Below, piece by piece: positions 24,661 through 33,411 of a DNA stretch of 64,000 nucleotides; position 1 is the first letter of the stretch; every line of letters begins with the position of its first letter. Under the pieces are notes generated by a model. That model made no database searches, was not told the DNA's origin, and was given only the letters and a program-made list of their open reading frames with translations. The position numbers were made by a program, and so were the translations under genes. Origin of the DNA: an uncultured Bacteriovoracaceae bacterium (GTDB lineage Bacteria > Bdellovibrionota > Bacteriovoracia > Bacteriovoracales > Bacteriovoracaceae); NCBI GenBank assembly GCA_937931205.1, contig CALHBF010000001.1:186001-250000 (forward strand), written 5' to 3'.

Positions 24661-26094
24661 ATGTTTGAAATCAATCAGAAGTATCCCCTCCTTTTTACCA
24701 AATCAAATGGCAAATACCAGGAACTTCACTCTCCCAATGATTTAAAAACTATGACAAATATTCAATTGGCCAATGCTGAAGATATTGGCCTTCTTATGAA
24801 TGAACTTAAAAATTTTCAGAAGACATTTCAGAAGGTCAGTAAACTTGATGTCTCCCTGGCCCTCAAGCATATCGCTAAAAGAATTCTGGAAGAGAAAGAT
24901 AACTTTGCTCACCTCATTGCAATCGAAGGTGGAAAACCGCTCAAAGATGCTCTCATTGAAGTCGAACGTGCAGCTCTTACCTTCACTCTTTGTGCTGAAG
25001 AGGCCACTCGTATTCATGGTGAAATGATCCCTATGGAGCGCTCAAGTGCAGCACTTGGTAAAATCGCTTTCACAATGAAGGAACCTATCGGACCAGTTCT
25101 TGCAATTTCGGCCTTTAACCATCCCCTAAATCTCTTGGCCCACCAAGTAGGATGTGCGCTAGCAAGTGGATGTGTCGTGGTTTTAAAACCGTCTCCAGGA
25201 ACTCCTCTTAACGCCTATCAATTAAAAAAATTATTTCTTGAAACAAATCTTCCCCCTGAAGTTTTAACTATTGCTCCCTGTGACGTTGCTGAAATTGAAC
25301 AGATGGTGGCAAATAAAGCATTTGGATATGTCTCATTCATTGGATCGGCCAAAGTGGGCTGGAGTCTTCGCAGTAAGCTCGCAGCAGGTACACGACTTGC
25401 TCTTGAGCATGGAGGAATTGCTCCCGCTATTGTATGCGCTGATGCAGATATTGAGCGTGCAGTGAAAAGTCTGATCAAAGGGGCCTTCTATCACGCAGGT
25501 CAGGTTTGTATTTCCACTCAAAGAATTTTTGTTCATCAGAGTATTCGAGAAGTATTTGTGAATCGCTTTTTAGAGGAAACTAAAAAACTGAAAACTCAAA
25601 GTGCTACTCTTGCTGATACAGATGTGGGCCCGCTCATTCGTCCCTCAGAAGTAGTACGCATTAAATCCTGGATTGAGGAAGCTGTTCATCTTGGGGCCAA
25701 ACTTCTCATTGGTAACTCAACTGAAGGGTCTCATCAGCAATTTCTCCACCCGACAGTACTGTTTAATGTGAGTGAGAAGAGCAAGTTAATGAATGAGGAA
25801 GTTTTTGGGCCGGTGGTTTGTATTAATGAATTTGAAAATCTTGATATACTGATGGACTCACTAAGTGAAACAGAACTTGTTTTTGAAAGCAGCATCTTCA
25901 CTAACGATATGAACATCTTTATGAAGGCCATTAAAGCTCTTCCAGCAATGAGTCTGGTGATTAATGAGCATACAGCGTTTAGAGTGGATTGGATGCCTTT
26001 TGGAGGTCACAAAGCATCAGGACTAGGGATGGGCGGAGTCAAATACTCTATCGAGGAGATGACTCGCACCAAACAAATTATTATCTCAACTTAA
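24661..26094 (+). CDS. NAD(P)-dependent aldehyde dehydrogenase
   Basis: 477 residues, standard length. The cofactor-site block PIGPVLAISAFNHPLNLLAHQVG, LKPSPGTPL and FIGSAKVGW are typical. The general-base motif reads LEHGGIAPAIV, where most relatives have ELGG, and the catalytic cysteine is in HAGQVCISTQRI. FGPVVCINEF and the C-terminal PFGGHKASGLG complete the family pattern. It oxidises an aldehyde to its acid; lactaldehyde or semialdehyde substrates are likely but not proven. AATAAGGACAAG precedes the start. It converges with the epimerase gene with a four-base overlap. Confidence 0.92.
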   Translation: MFEINQKYPLLFTKSNGKYQELHSPNDLKTMTNIQLANAEDIGLLMNELKNFQKTFQKVSKLDVSLALKHIAKRILEEKDNFAHLIAIEGGKPLKDALIEVERAALTFTLCAEEATRIHGEMIPMERSSAALGKIAFTMKEPIGPVLAISAFNHPLNLLAHQVGCALASGCVVVLKPSPGTPLNAYQLKKLFLETNLPPEVLTIAPCDVAEIEQMVANKAFGYVSFIGSAKVGWSLRSKLAAGTRLALEHGGIAPAIVCADADIERAVKSLIKGAFYHAGQVCISTQRIFVHQSIREVFVNRFLEETKKLKTQSATLADTDVGPLIRPSEVVRIKSWIEEAVHLGAKLLIGNSTEGSHQQFLHPTVLFNVSEKSKLMNEEVFGPVVCINEFENLDILMDSLSETELVFESSIFTNDMNIFMKAIKALPAMSLVINEHTAFRVDWMPFGGHKASGLGMGGVKYSIEEMTRTKQIIIST

Positions 26095-27002
26095 TAGGCA
26101 GTTTCTTTTAATGCCATTTCAAGGGTTGGGTAACGATAGCGGAAACGCTCTGTTTTAATTTTGGCCGGAAGAACTTTCTGGCCATCTAAAACAAGTGTTG
26201 CCATCTCACCCAATAGCTTTTTAAGAACAAAAGTAGGAACCTTAACGAATGTAGGACGCTTTAAAACTTTACCAAGAGATCTGGTAAACTCGGCATTAGT
26301 TGCAGGATAAGGTGCCGTTGCGTTTAGTACACCTTGAATATGAGGATTTGTGATGGCCTCAACATACATACTTGCTAGATCCTCAACATGGATCCAACTC
26401 ATGTACTGAGTCCCCTCACCCATAACTCCACCAAGATAGCCTTTAAATACTGGAAGCATTTTATGAAGTGCCCCGCCTCCGCGACCAAGAACAACGCCTG
26501 TTCTAAGAACGACAGTGCGTACATTCAGGGCCTGAGCTTTGAAAGCCTCCGCTTCCCAATCCTTACAAACGTAAGATAAGAAATCCTGACCAAGATCAGA
26601 ACTTTCCACTAGTTCTTCGCTGCCTCTTACTCCGTAAATACCGATAGCAGAGGCAGAAGCGAATACCAGTGGTTTATTTTTTAAGGTTTTGATTCTATCA
26701 ACAAGACGTGCAGTACCATCTACTCTTGAATTGTAGATCACTTTCTTCTGCTCTGGGCTCCATCTTTTAGCTCCGATATTTTCACCCATTAGGTTAATCA
26801 CACCAGCGACACCTTCGAATGCTTCCGTCGGCGGAAGTTCATTCGTGTCTGCCCATTGAAAGAACTGACATTTACTTCCTAGAATGAGGACAGCTTTAGT
26901 TATGTTTCTAGTAAGAACAACCACTTCATGATTCTGAGCAATCAACTGTTGAACCACAACCTGACCTACAAAACCCGTCGCACCAGTAACTAGAATTTTC
27001 AT
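26091..27002 (-). CDS. TIGR01777/SDR39U1-type epimerase
   Basis: 303 residues from the ATG at 27002, which lies about 6 bases after GAGAGGCGG; the track's 27029 start is less likely. MKILVTGATGFVGQVVVQQL is the Rossmann start with TGxxGxxG. NLMGENIGAKRW and the central SASAIGIYG (S/YxxxK-region), then WIHVEDLASMYVEAI, match the TIGR01777 NAD-dependent epimerase family. The last 50 residues fit the DUF1731 tail. Substrate unknown; relatives are linked to cell-division inhibitor SulA only by old naming. Confidence 0.88.
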   Translation of the reverse strand: MKILVTGATGFVGQVVVQQLIAQNHEVVVLTRNITKAVLILGSKCQFFQWADTNELPPTEAFEGVAGVINLMGENIGAKRWSPEQKKVIYNSRVDGTARLVDRIKTLKNKPLVFASASAIGIYGVRGSEELVESSDLGQDFLSYVCKDWEAEAFKAQALNVRTVVLRTGVVLGRGGGALHKMLPVFKGYLGGVMGEGTQYMSWIHVEDLASMYVEAITNPHIQGVLNATAPYPATNAEFTRSLGKVLKRPTFVKVPTFVLKKLLGEMATLVLDGQKVLPAKIKTERFRYRYPTLEMALKETAY

Positions 27003-27062
27003 CTTCATCCGCCTCTCTAACAAATTCACGTACCTCTATTTTAGTGAGTTCCGCTTATCTGT

Positions 27063-28370
27063 CTATCTTCTTCTAATTCCGCGGTTTCTTTTCGGAGCTG
27101 CAGGCACTTCTTGTTTACCACCTGAATTCCTTGAAGCTCCTCTGCGAGGCGCTGGGGCCGCTTTTTTAGCAGTTTGGCCCTTATCTTTCTTAGGCTCCCC
27201 TTGCTTTTTCATTTTTTCTTCAGGAATGATATCTAAATTTAGATGCTTTTGATTTTTGATCGCATCGTTTACCTGAGCAATCATCTTAGAATCGTGACTT
27301 GCCACTAAGTTATAAACAATACCCTTACGTCCACCACGTGCCACACGACCGCATCTGTGAAGGTAATAGATCGCCGTTTTAGGAAGACCATAGTTAAGAA
27401 CCCAAACAAGGTCTTGAATATCAATTCCACGGGCAGCAACATCAGTGGCGACCAGTACCTGCGATTTTTTTTCTACGAATGATCTAATCGCTGCTTCACG
27501 CTCTTTCTTCTCAAGATCACCATGAAGTAACTTCATTTTAAGCTTTGGCATTTTTTCAGAAAGATACTTGAATAGATCTTCTGCCTGATTTTTTTGGTTA
27601 GTGAAGATGATCCCTCTTCCCTGCGCCTGCTTCTCTAGGAACATGCGAACAACCATGTCTTTTTCAGCTGGAGCGACGCGAACGTTATATGTCTCAATTC
27701 GACTCTGAGGAGCATGAGAAACGTCTGAAGCAATTTTAGTAAATTTAGCCTCACTGAATTTTTCGATAAGATATTCTTCAATTTCCTGCGGCAGAGTTGC
27801 TGTAATAAAAGCAAGACCTGTTTGATTTAAGTCAAAGTATTCAGAAACGAAATCGAGATCTTTTTTAAATCCCATATCAAACAGCTGATCTGCTTCATCA
27901 AAGACAACATACTTTAGCTGTGAAAGTGAAAGTTCTTTTTTCTGAATCGCCGATTTAATTCGAGATGGAGTTGCTACAAGGATTTCATAGCTTGTTGCTG
28001 CTACTGACTTCATCTTAGCGTGAGTGTCACCACCGGTTAAATCTCTAATTCTCAGTTTAGCGTGATGTGAAATTCCTTTGAAAACTTGGAAGATCTGACT
28101 AGCAAGCTCACGAGTCGGAGCAACCACTAAAATAAGCGGAGCACCTTTTACTGAGTTTGCACCCTTTTGCTCTTCTCTCTCTTTCATTTTACTTACCAGC
28201 GGAAGTGCATAAGAAAGAGTTTTACCAGAACCAGTCTCACCTAATACGATGACTGATTTCATATCTAGAATTTCAGGAATAACCTTACGTTGAATAGCAG
28301 TTGGAGTTTTCAATCCAGATTCTGCAAAGTAGCCCTCAAGTTGAGGATGGAGTTCTTTCATAAAGGGCAT
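27063..28370 (-). CDS. DEAD-box ATP-dependent RNA helicase
   Basis: 435 residues. The Q-motif region is followed by GETGSGKT (Walker A), PTRELA, GGD, DEAD, ITATLP (motif III variant, TAT for SAT), GIIFTNQKNQAEDL, VATDVAARGID and HRCGRVARGG (motif VI). The last 60 residues are lysine/arginine- and alanine-rich, ending RNRGIRRR, a tail common in RhlE-type helicases for RNA binding. It unwinds RNA in the cytoplasm, probably in ribosome assembly or RNA decay. It follows the epimerase divergently from tgt's side with its own start. Confidence 0.92.
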   Translation of the reverse strand: MPFMKELHPQLEGYFAESGLKTPTAIQRKVIPEILDMKSVIVLGETGSGKTLSYALPLVSKMKEREEQKGANSVKGAPLILVVAPTRELASQIFQVFKGISHHAKLRIRDLTGGDTHAKMKSVAATSYEILVATPSRIKSAIQKKELSLSQLKYVVFDEADQLFDMGFKKDLDFVSEYFDLNQTGLAFITATLPQEIEEYLIEKFSEAKFTKIASDVSHAPQSRIETYNVRVAPAEKDMVVRMFLEKQAQGRGIIFTNQKNQAEDLFKYLSEKMPKLKMKLLHGDLEKKEREAAIRSFVEKKSQVLVATDVAARGIDIQDLVWVLNYGLPKTAIYYLHRCGRVARGGRKGIVYNLVASHDSKMIAQVNDAIKNQKHLNLDIIPEEKMKKQGEPKKDKGQTAKKAAPAPRRGASRNSGGKQEVPAAPKRNRGIRRR

Positions 28371-28453
28371 GGTGGCCTCGTTTTCACTTTTAGAGTTTTA
28401 ATTGCACTCAATTACCATGGCCCCATTTCTTTGTCAGTCTTAAAGGGTAATTT

Positions 28454-28948
28454 TTACTGGAACTTAGCCCTGCTTTTTCGATAATCTCGAGGATTTAACA
28501 CCTTGAAATTCCAGAGACCTCTCTTTAAACGACGAGCGCGCTCTTGAGCACGAAGGTAATCACCCTTCTGCCGCAGGTGATAGAAACGGGCATAGGGATA
28601 AAGATAGGCGCAACCCTCTTGAATAAGATGAATTGATACCCCATTCACATCCCCTAAAATTCTTCTATATAAATCAAATCCATCGACTTTTATCATCCAC
28701 GGAAAGGAGAGATTTTTCTTCAAACAATTGGCCGATATTGATCCCACTTCCTGCTGTCCTAACTCCGGAGCATCGATGAAATTTAGTCTTACTTTCTGCC
28801 ACCCTCCCCCTAACTTAACTCGTACAGTATCGCCATCAAGGACTTGTAATTCCGATGCTTCTAAATAAAGCGGATGAAGGTCTGTAAGATCTACTCTAAC
28901 TAGAAATATGCTCAACAAAGGAATAATAAAATGATAGATTCGGGCCAT
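28454..28948 (-). CDS. Exported thermonuclease-like (SNase) nuclease
   Basis: 164 residues. The first 20 residues are hydrophobic and may be a signal sequence or anchor. VLDGDTVRVKLGG, RLNFIDAPELGQ and a later DLYRRILGDV match the staphylococcal nuclease fold, including the D.DT and R/E active-site positions (RL.FIDAPE, E, and R in YRRILG). The end AQERARRLKRGLW is also typical. SNases cut DNA and RNA with calcium. Secretion would make sense for digesting nucleic acid outside the cell, but this is inference. Confidence 0.88.
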   Translation of the reverse strand: MARIYHFIIPLLSIFLVRVDLTDLHPLYLEASELQVLDGDTVRVKLGGGWQKVRLNFIDAPELGQQEVGSISANCLKKNLSFPWMIKVDGFDLYRRILGDVNGVSIHLIQEGCAYLYPYARFYHLRQKGDYLRAQERARRLKRGLWNFKVLNPRDYRKSRAKFQ

Positions 28949-29018
28949 ATCACTTTCCTACTGGAAATGCCGGGGTACTGTCCTCTGGAAAACTCAAGCC
29001 GTAAAAGGAAATTCACTC

Positions 29019-30152
29019 ATGAATGTTCGTTCTGAAGTAAACAACAATTTTAAATTCACCCTTCAACACGTTGATAAACACTGTGGTGCCAGAGCAGGTA
29101 TTATTCATACTCCACACGGAGATATTGAAACACCCGTCTTCATGCCGGTGGGAACTCATGGTGCGATCAAAGCACTTCAGCCTAAAGAGTTAGTTGATCT
29201 AGATATTCATATTCTTCTCTCAAACACTTATCACCTGCATTTAACACCTGGCTCTGACTTGATTGCCAAGGCCGGAGGTCTTCATAAATTCATGGCATGG
29301 GATAGACCAATCCTTACTGACTCAGGCGGCTTCCAGGTTTTCTCATTACAGAAAAACTCGATTACTGAAGAAGGTGCAAACTTCAAGGGAGCAAAAGGAG
29401 AAAATATTCTTCTTACTCCAGAAACTTCTATTCAAATTCAGCAGAACCTAGGTTCTGATATTATGATGGCCTTTGATGAGTGTATTCCCTATCCGGCCAC
29501 AGAGAAATATGTTGAAAACTCAATCGCTAGAACTCACCGCTGGTTAGATCGTTGTATTGAGACTTGGGATAAACCTAATCAAGCTCTCTTTGGGATTATC
29601 CAGGGTGGAGTTTATGAGAAGTATAGAAAGATCTGTGTTGAGGAAGTAACTAAACGTGATCTGCCAGGATATGCTATCGGTGGAGTATCTGTTGGTGAAG
29701 GTCCAGAACATATGGAGCAAATCGTTCGCTATACAGCTCCAATTATGCCGAAGGATAAACCACGCTATGTAATGGGTGTTGGTATGCCGGAAGATCTACT
29801 GATGATCTGGGAACACGGTGTTGATATGAGTGACTGTATCATTCCTACGAAGTTTGCTCGTGGTGGAACCCTATTCACGAACCGCGGTAAAATTAGAATT
29901 GAACATAAGAACTATCGTCGAGATTTCTTCCCGATTGAGCCAAATCTAAAAGATTATGTGAATACGAACTTTACCCGTTCATATATCAAACATCTTTTTG
30001 ATTCGAATGAAATTCTAGGACAAATTCTAGCAACAGCTCACAATATTTCATTCTATAAATCGATGGCCACTCGCGCTCGTCAGGCCATTTTGGAAGATCG
30101 TTATTTAGAATTTAAAAATGAATTCCTCGCAGGATACAACAAAAACTCTTAA
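29019..30152 (+). CDS. tgt: Queuine/preQ1 tRNA-ribosyltransferase lacking the zinc cysteines
   Basis: 377 residues. Key TGT blocks are present: PVFMPVGTHGAIKAL, LTDSGGFQVFSL (catalytic aspartate), IQGGVYEKYR, IGGVSVGEG, and GVDMSDCIIPTKFARGGTLFT (second catalytic aspartate). The enzyme swaps guanine-34 for preQ1 in tRNAs. Bacterial TGTs then carry a CxCxxC zinc site before RAYL.HL; here that region reads EPNLKDYVNTNFTRSYIKHL with no cysteine at all, although the later histidine (TAHNISFY) remains. Whether the protein still folds without zinc or uses another ligand is open. A strong terminator follows. Confidence 0.92.
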   Translation: MNVRSEVNNNFKFTLQHVDKHCGARAGIIHTPHGDIETPVFMPVGTHGAIKALQPKELVDLDIHILLSNTYHLHLTPGSDLIAKAGGLHKFMAWDRPILTDSGGFQVFSLQKNSITEEGANFKGAKGENILLTPETSIQIQQNLGSDIMMAFDECIPYPATEKYVENSIARTHRWLDRCIETWDKPNQALFGIIQGGVYEKYRKICVEEVTKRDLPGYAIGGVSVGEGPEHMEQIVRYTAPIMPKDKPRYVMGVGMPEDLLMIWEHGVDMSDCIIPTKFARGGTLFTNRGKIRIEHKNYRRDFFPIEPNLKDYVNTNFTRSYIKHLFDSNEILGQILATAHNISFYKSMATRARQAILEDRYLEFKNEFLAGYNKNS

Positions 30153-30159
30153 AAATAAG

Positions 30160-30187
30160 AAGGCCCTCATTCGAGGGCCTTTTCTTT
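30160..30187. terminator. Bidirectional terminator between tgt and the metallopeptidase lipoprotein gene
   Basis: AAGGCCCTC and GAGGGCCTT pair around ATTC. On the + strand a T-rich tail follows (TTTTCTTTT); on the minus strand the tail is TTCTTATTTTT. It therefore can stop both convergent transcripts. Confidence 0.9.
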
Positions 30188-30207
30188 TGCAGGGAACTTG
30201 TTTTCAA

Positions 30208-32856
30208 TTAGAAATGCTTTTCAGAAATTCTTTCTTTCACAACATCTTCATAAGAAGAAACCTTTTGCTCGATATCTGATTTCTTCATATTAAATCTTTT
30301 TGCTACCGAATCATTTAATAGCTCTTCAACTGTTTTCTTCTCCACTTCTTTCCATCCCATTGAAAGACAGGCCTTACGTGGAAGTCTCACAGTCACTCTT
30401 GTTTTCTCCCATTTCCAAGGGATAACACTCTTACAGTGAAGCGCTCTCTCATCGGCCTTTGCCTCTAACAGAGCTTCCACCCTTGAGAAGATCTGGTTAT
30501 CAACTTCCTTTTGAGAAGCTTCAACAAATTTCTTATACCCTTCATCTCCCAGAGCATCCTGACAAGGGCCACTCATAATCAATGAACTGAAAGCTTCACG
30601 CTTTAGATGGTAAAGAGGTAGAAATGTCACTTGTCCTAAAGCAAGATTTCGACAAGAACTCATCACTGAAGATTTATCAGTTAAGCTACTCACCCACGAA
30701 AAGTCAGAAACAAGAAACTCACGGATTTTATCTGCATCTTGAGAGAAGATAACCGGGAGCTCTTGTGCTTCTTCGGCCATTGATGTCTCATGATAACCTC
30801 TCATCAGAGTTACCATTTTCGGTTTTAAAAACTCGAGGATAATTTGTTCTTCGATTGGATGAACGACCTTCTGTCCGTTGAAATCTAGTTCACGAACAAA
30901 TTCAGTCATCGCAGTCGGCATCTGAGCGTTCAAACAATTAAAGAATGAACTCACAAGGTAGCCTTTCGCCGGGGTAAAGAGGGTGCCTGCGGGAGCAGCA
31001 TCATCATTATGATTCATGTTCAAACACATCTGCCATGTGTCTTCTGACTTCAAAGTAATCAATTCTTCATTAGCATCAAGAAGATTCTTATAGCTGTTAT
31101 AAAGATCACTCGATACTCGAGAATAAGCATGAGCATTTGAATACAAGACGCCTAGCTCTTGAGCATGAGATTCCGGCAGTCCCATGTTAATAGCTTCTGC
31201 TGAAGCAACACGAGTAACTTTTCCATCGTAACAAGATTTTAGGTCATCAAAGACACTGCCTTTAAAACATTGAAAGAATGCTTCGTTAGCTAGTCTGCGA
31301 GAACTAAGCAAATTATTGAAAGATTTCATCTTTTCAACATAAGCAGGATCTTTAGACATTTCTGTCACATAAGTTTTAAAGCTTTCACGTAGAGAATTTT
31401 TAACAAGAACATTCCATTGATTTTGATCTTGTGCCGAATCAAGTGTATTACAACCATCTGGTTCATAAATTTTAACCATCGAAGTGACTTCGCTGGCCAT
31501 CAATTGAGCCTCATGACTTAAACAACGTAATACCCATGGACTAACAGAGCTGACACTAAAGTCTGCTGCAGAAAAATAATTTGACTGATATGCCTTCTCG
31601 CTTGCTGTACAGTCCATCACTTTCGTTAAAGCTTTGCCAGCGAAAGAGGATTCGTATTTTTTAAGAAGTCTTTCTCTGTTACCTATTTTGTCATAGCTAT
31701 CGCCATGAAAATAATTGCCACTAATCCAATTATATTGAACATCGTCAATTTTAGTTTTGGTTCTGTCACCTTCTTGTCTAAAGTAGGCCAGAGTGTCTGC
31801 AAAGTTCTCTACTGGAGAAGTTGCTGCATAATCACGAATTGTTCTCGCTTCAGGTTTTAACTTCCACTCAGATACAAACTTACCTTCGGCATTCGTGTAC
31901 TCATGCTTGTAAAAGCCAACGAGATCTAGATAATCTTTGTCATATGAACGGTAGTACTGATTACTTCTTTTCTCACGGGCCTGAAGGTTGTCCAGCATGT
32001 GAGTCATTTCGTGAATCACACCTACATACAAGAACCCTTCATCTTTATTCATCATCGAAGTTGTTAAACAACCATCTTGAAGTCTAATATGCCCAGCAGT
32101 ACTGGCCAGACCACAAGCACCTACTTTGTAACCTTCAAAGTTCTCAACTCCGCGTGGAATACGTTGAACCTCATTTAAGTTTGTTAGGTTGGTATAAGGT
32201 TCCTTCAGGAGATGCGTGATTCTCCATAAAGCATAAAGTTCTGTCTCATTATAGAGATAAGATGAAATGGGAAAACTTTTATCAGCATAGACTTCAGCGG
32301 CCGGAGCTGGAGGTCTGCTGACGACAACCTGGTATACACCAGGATTAGGAGATCGCTGATCAGGAATCATATTATCAGCTGAGAGATAATGTCCAAATTT
32401 GAGAAACCAAATATAGTGGACATATCCAGCTACATTATTATTTCCCTTATTATAAATTCGGTTAAAAATACAAGGAACATCACCGCAACCTGAATAATCA
32501 ATACTCTCAGGGTTGGCCAGATCACCAATTTTATCACCATACTTTTTCAGGAAATTGGCCTGTGGTATCGGTAGAGTTGATAAATCCAGATGCTTCCAAG
32601 TCCCCGATACAGCTCTTCCAGAAACCTTGGATTCGTATTGAGCAATTTCTTTTTTCAGAGTATCAACAGTAAAGATGTTACTTAAACACATCCCTTTTTG
32701 ATTATTTGAAGCAATAGACCTTACAAGAGTATCCTCACTCGATTGCAGATGCATATCTTGCCAAGCAGTCGCAATCGACTTAGGTGCTTTGGGTTTTGAG
32801 CAAGCAACAAGTGCCAATGCACCCATCGCATATATGATGTAATTACTTCGTTTCAT
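30208..32856 (-). CDS. Large lipoprotein with HExxH zinc-peptidase motif, paralogue A
   Basis: 882 residues. The signal MKRSNYIIYAMGALALVAC ends in a lipobox, so it is lipid-anchored. IHEMTHMLDN (HExxH at 282-286) followed about 70 residues on by SPVENFADTLAYF gives the layout of a gluzincin: two zinc histidines and a downstream glutamate. The C-terminal 550 residues are cysteine-containing and helical with no motif I know. It is about half identical by eye to the 864-residue protein at 33412-36006, including SGCGD-PCIFNRIY and LLKEP blocks. Its start overlaps the end of the 140-residue lipoprotein by 14 bases. Peptidase activity is inferred; the substrate is unknown. Confidence 0.85.
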   Translation of the reverse strand: MKRSNYIIYAMGALALVACSKPKAPKSIATAWQDMHLQSSEDTLVRSIASNNQKGMCLSNIFTVDTLKKEIAQYESKVSGRAVSGTWKHLDLSTLPIPQANFLKKYGDKIGDLANPESIDYSGCGDVPCIFNRIYNKGNNNVAGYVHYIWFLKFGHYLSADNMIPDQRSPNPGVYQVVVSRPPAPAAEVYADKSFPISSYLYNETELYALWRITHLLKEPYTNLTNLNEVQRIPRGVENFEGYKVGACGLASTAGHIRLQDGCLTTSMMNKDEGFLYVGVIHEMTHMLDNLQAREKRSNQYYRSYDKDYLDLVGFYKHEYTNAEGKFVSEWKLKPEARTIRDYAATSPVENFADTLAYFRQEGDRTKTKIDDVQYNWISGNYFHGDSYDKIGNRERLLKKYESSFAGKALTKVMDCTASEKAYQSNYFSAADFSVSSVSPWVLRCLSHEAQLMASEVTSMVKIYEPDGCNTLDSAQDQNQWNVLVKNSLRESFKTYVTEMSKDPAYVEKMKSFNNLLSSRRLANEAFFQCFKGSVFDDLKSCYDGKVTRVASAEAINMGLPESHAQELGVLYSNAHAYSRVSSDLYNSYKNLLDANEELITLKSEDTWQMCLNMNHNDDAAPAGTLFTPAKGYLVSSFFNCLNAQMPTAMTEFVRELDFNGQKVVHPIEEQIILEFLKPKMVTLMRGYHETSMAEEAQELPVIFSQDADKIREFLVSDFSWVSSLTDKSSVMSSCRNLALGQVTFLPLYHLKREAFSSLIMSGPCQDALGDEGYKKFVEASQKEVDNQIFSRVEALLEAKADERALHCKSVIPWKWEKTRVTVRLPRKACLSMGWKEVEKKTVEELLNDSVAKRFNMKKSDIEQKVSSYEDVVKERISEKHF

Positions 32857-33265
32857 ACTTAATCACCCTTAATACAATATCCGAGTCTTCGGTATAAACG
32901 ACCCCAGTCCCCTTCGCATCACATTTCATGACGAACTCAGGCTTCTCATGGCCAACAATTTTCTCTGTGATTTTCTGAATTTTCACATCGCAATCTTTGA
33001 AAGCATGCTTCCAATAAATAAGAGTTCTCTCTTCATTGGTAGGATTGATGTAACCATTAGTGACGACACCATTCTGCACCTGATACTTTTCATCATTTTT
33101 GTAGTGAAGAATTTTGGAATCATCTACCGGAATGACTTCCTCTTTGATGGGTTCTCCCTTCACATCAATTAGTTCTTTGATTGTTGTGGTTCCATAATGA
33201 GGATCATTTTTTTGGGCCCCACAAGAAATAAGAAATAATGCTGATAAAAATAGTATTGGTTTCAT
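32843..33265 (-). CDS. Small lipoprotein preceding metallopeptidase paralogue A
   Basis: 140 residues. MKPILFLSALFLISC is a lipoprotein signal with lipobox. The mature part is beta-rich with a late cysteine pair (DCDVKIQK and MKCDAKG). ATGGAGAATAAACC is the ribosome site and leader. Its promoter, leader and first residues match those of the paralogue B gene (33412-36006), although the mature proteins differ. It overlaps the next gene and is probably its partner or accessory. No family recognised. Confidence 0.8.
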   Translation of the reverse strand: MKPILFLSALFLISCGAQKNDPHYGTTTIKELIDVKGEPIKEEVIPVDDSKILHYKNDEKYQVQNGVVTNGYINPTNEERTLIYWKHAFKDCDVKIQKITEKIVGHEKPEFVMKCDAKGTGVVYTEDSDIVLRVIKYETK

Positions 33266-33285
33266 GGTTTATTCTCCATATGTGC

Positions 33286-33312
33286 TATTCGGCTGGTCAT
33301 AAACAAGACTTA
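33286..33312 (-). promoter_or_regulatory. Sigma-28 (FliA)-like promoter of the lipoprotein/paralogue A operon
   Basis: On the minus strand TAAGTCTT, 11 bases, then GCCGAATA. The enterobacterial FliA consensus is TAAAGTTT-N11-GCCGATAA, so the spacing is exact and about 11 of 16 positions agree. The start of transcription would be near 33279, about 14 bases before the ATG at 33265. The same block occurs upstream of paralogue B. Confidence 0.55.
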
Positions 33313-33383
33313 AAAGATAAAACGGAGACTTCCCTATATTCAGCATCTTAGGAGTCCTTAATTTTTTAGCAATTCTGAATATA

Positions 33384-33410
33384 AAAGGGCCCTCTTTTCA
33401 AGGGCCCTTT
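33384..33410 (-). terminator. Terminator after metallopeptidase paralogue B
   Basis: AAAGGGCCCT and AGGGCCCTTT form a 10-bp stem two bases after the stop of the 33412-36006 gene. On the minus strand TTTTATATT follows. It separates the two paralogue units. Confidence 0.88.
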
Positions 33411-33411
33411 A

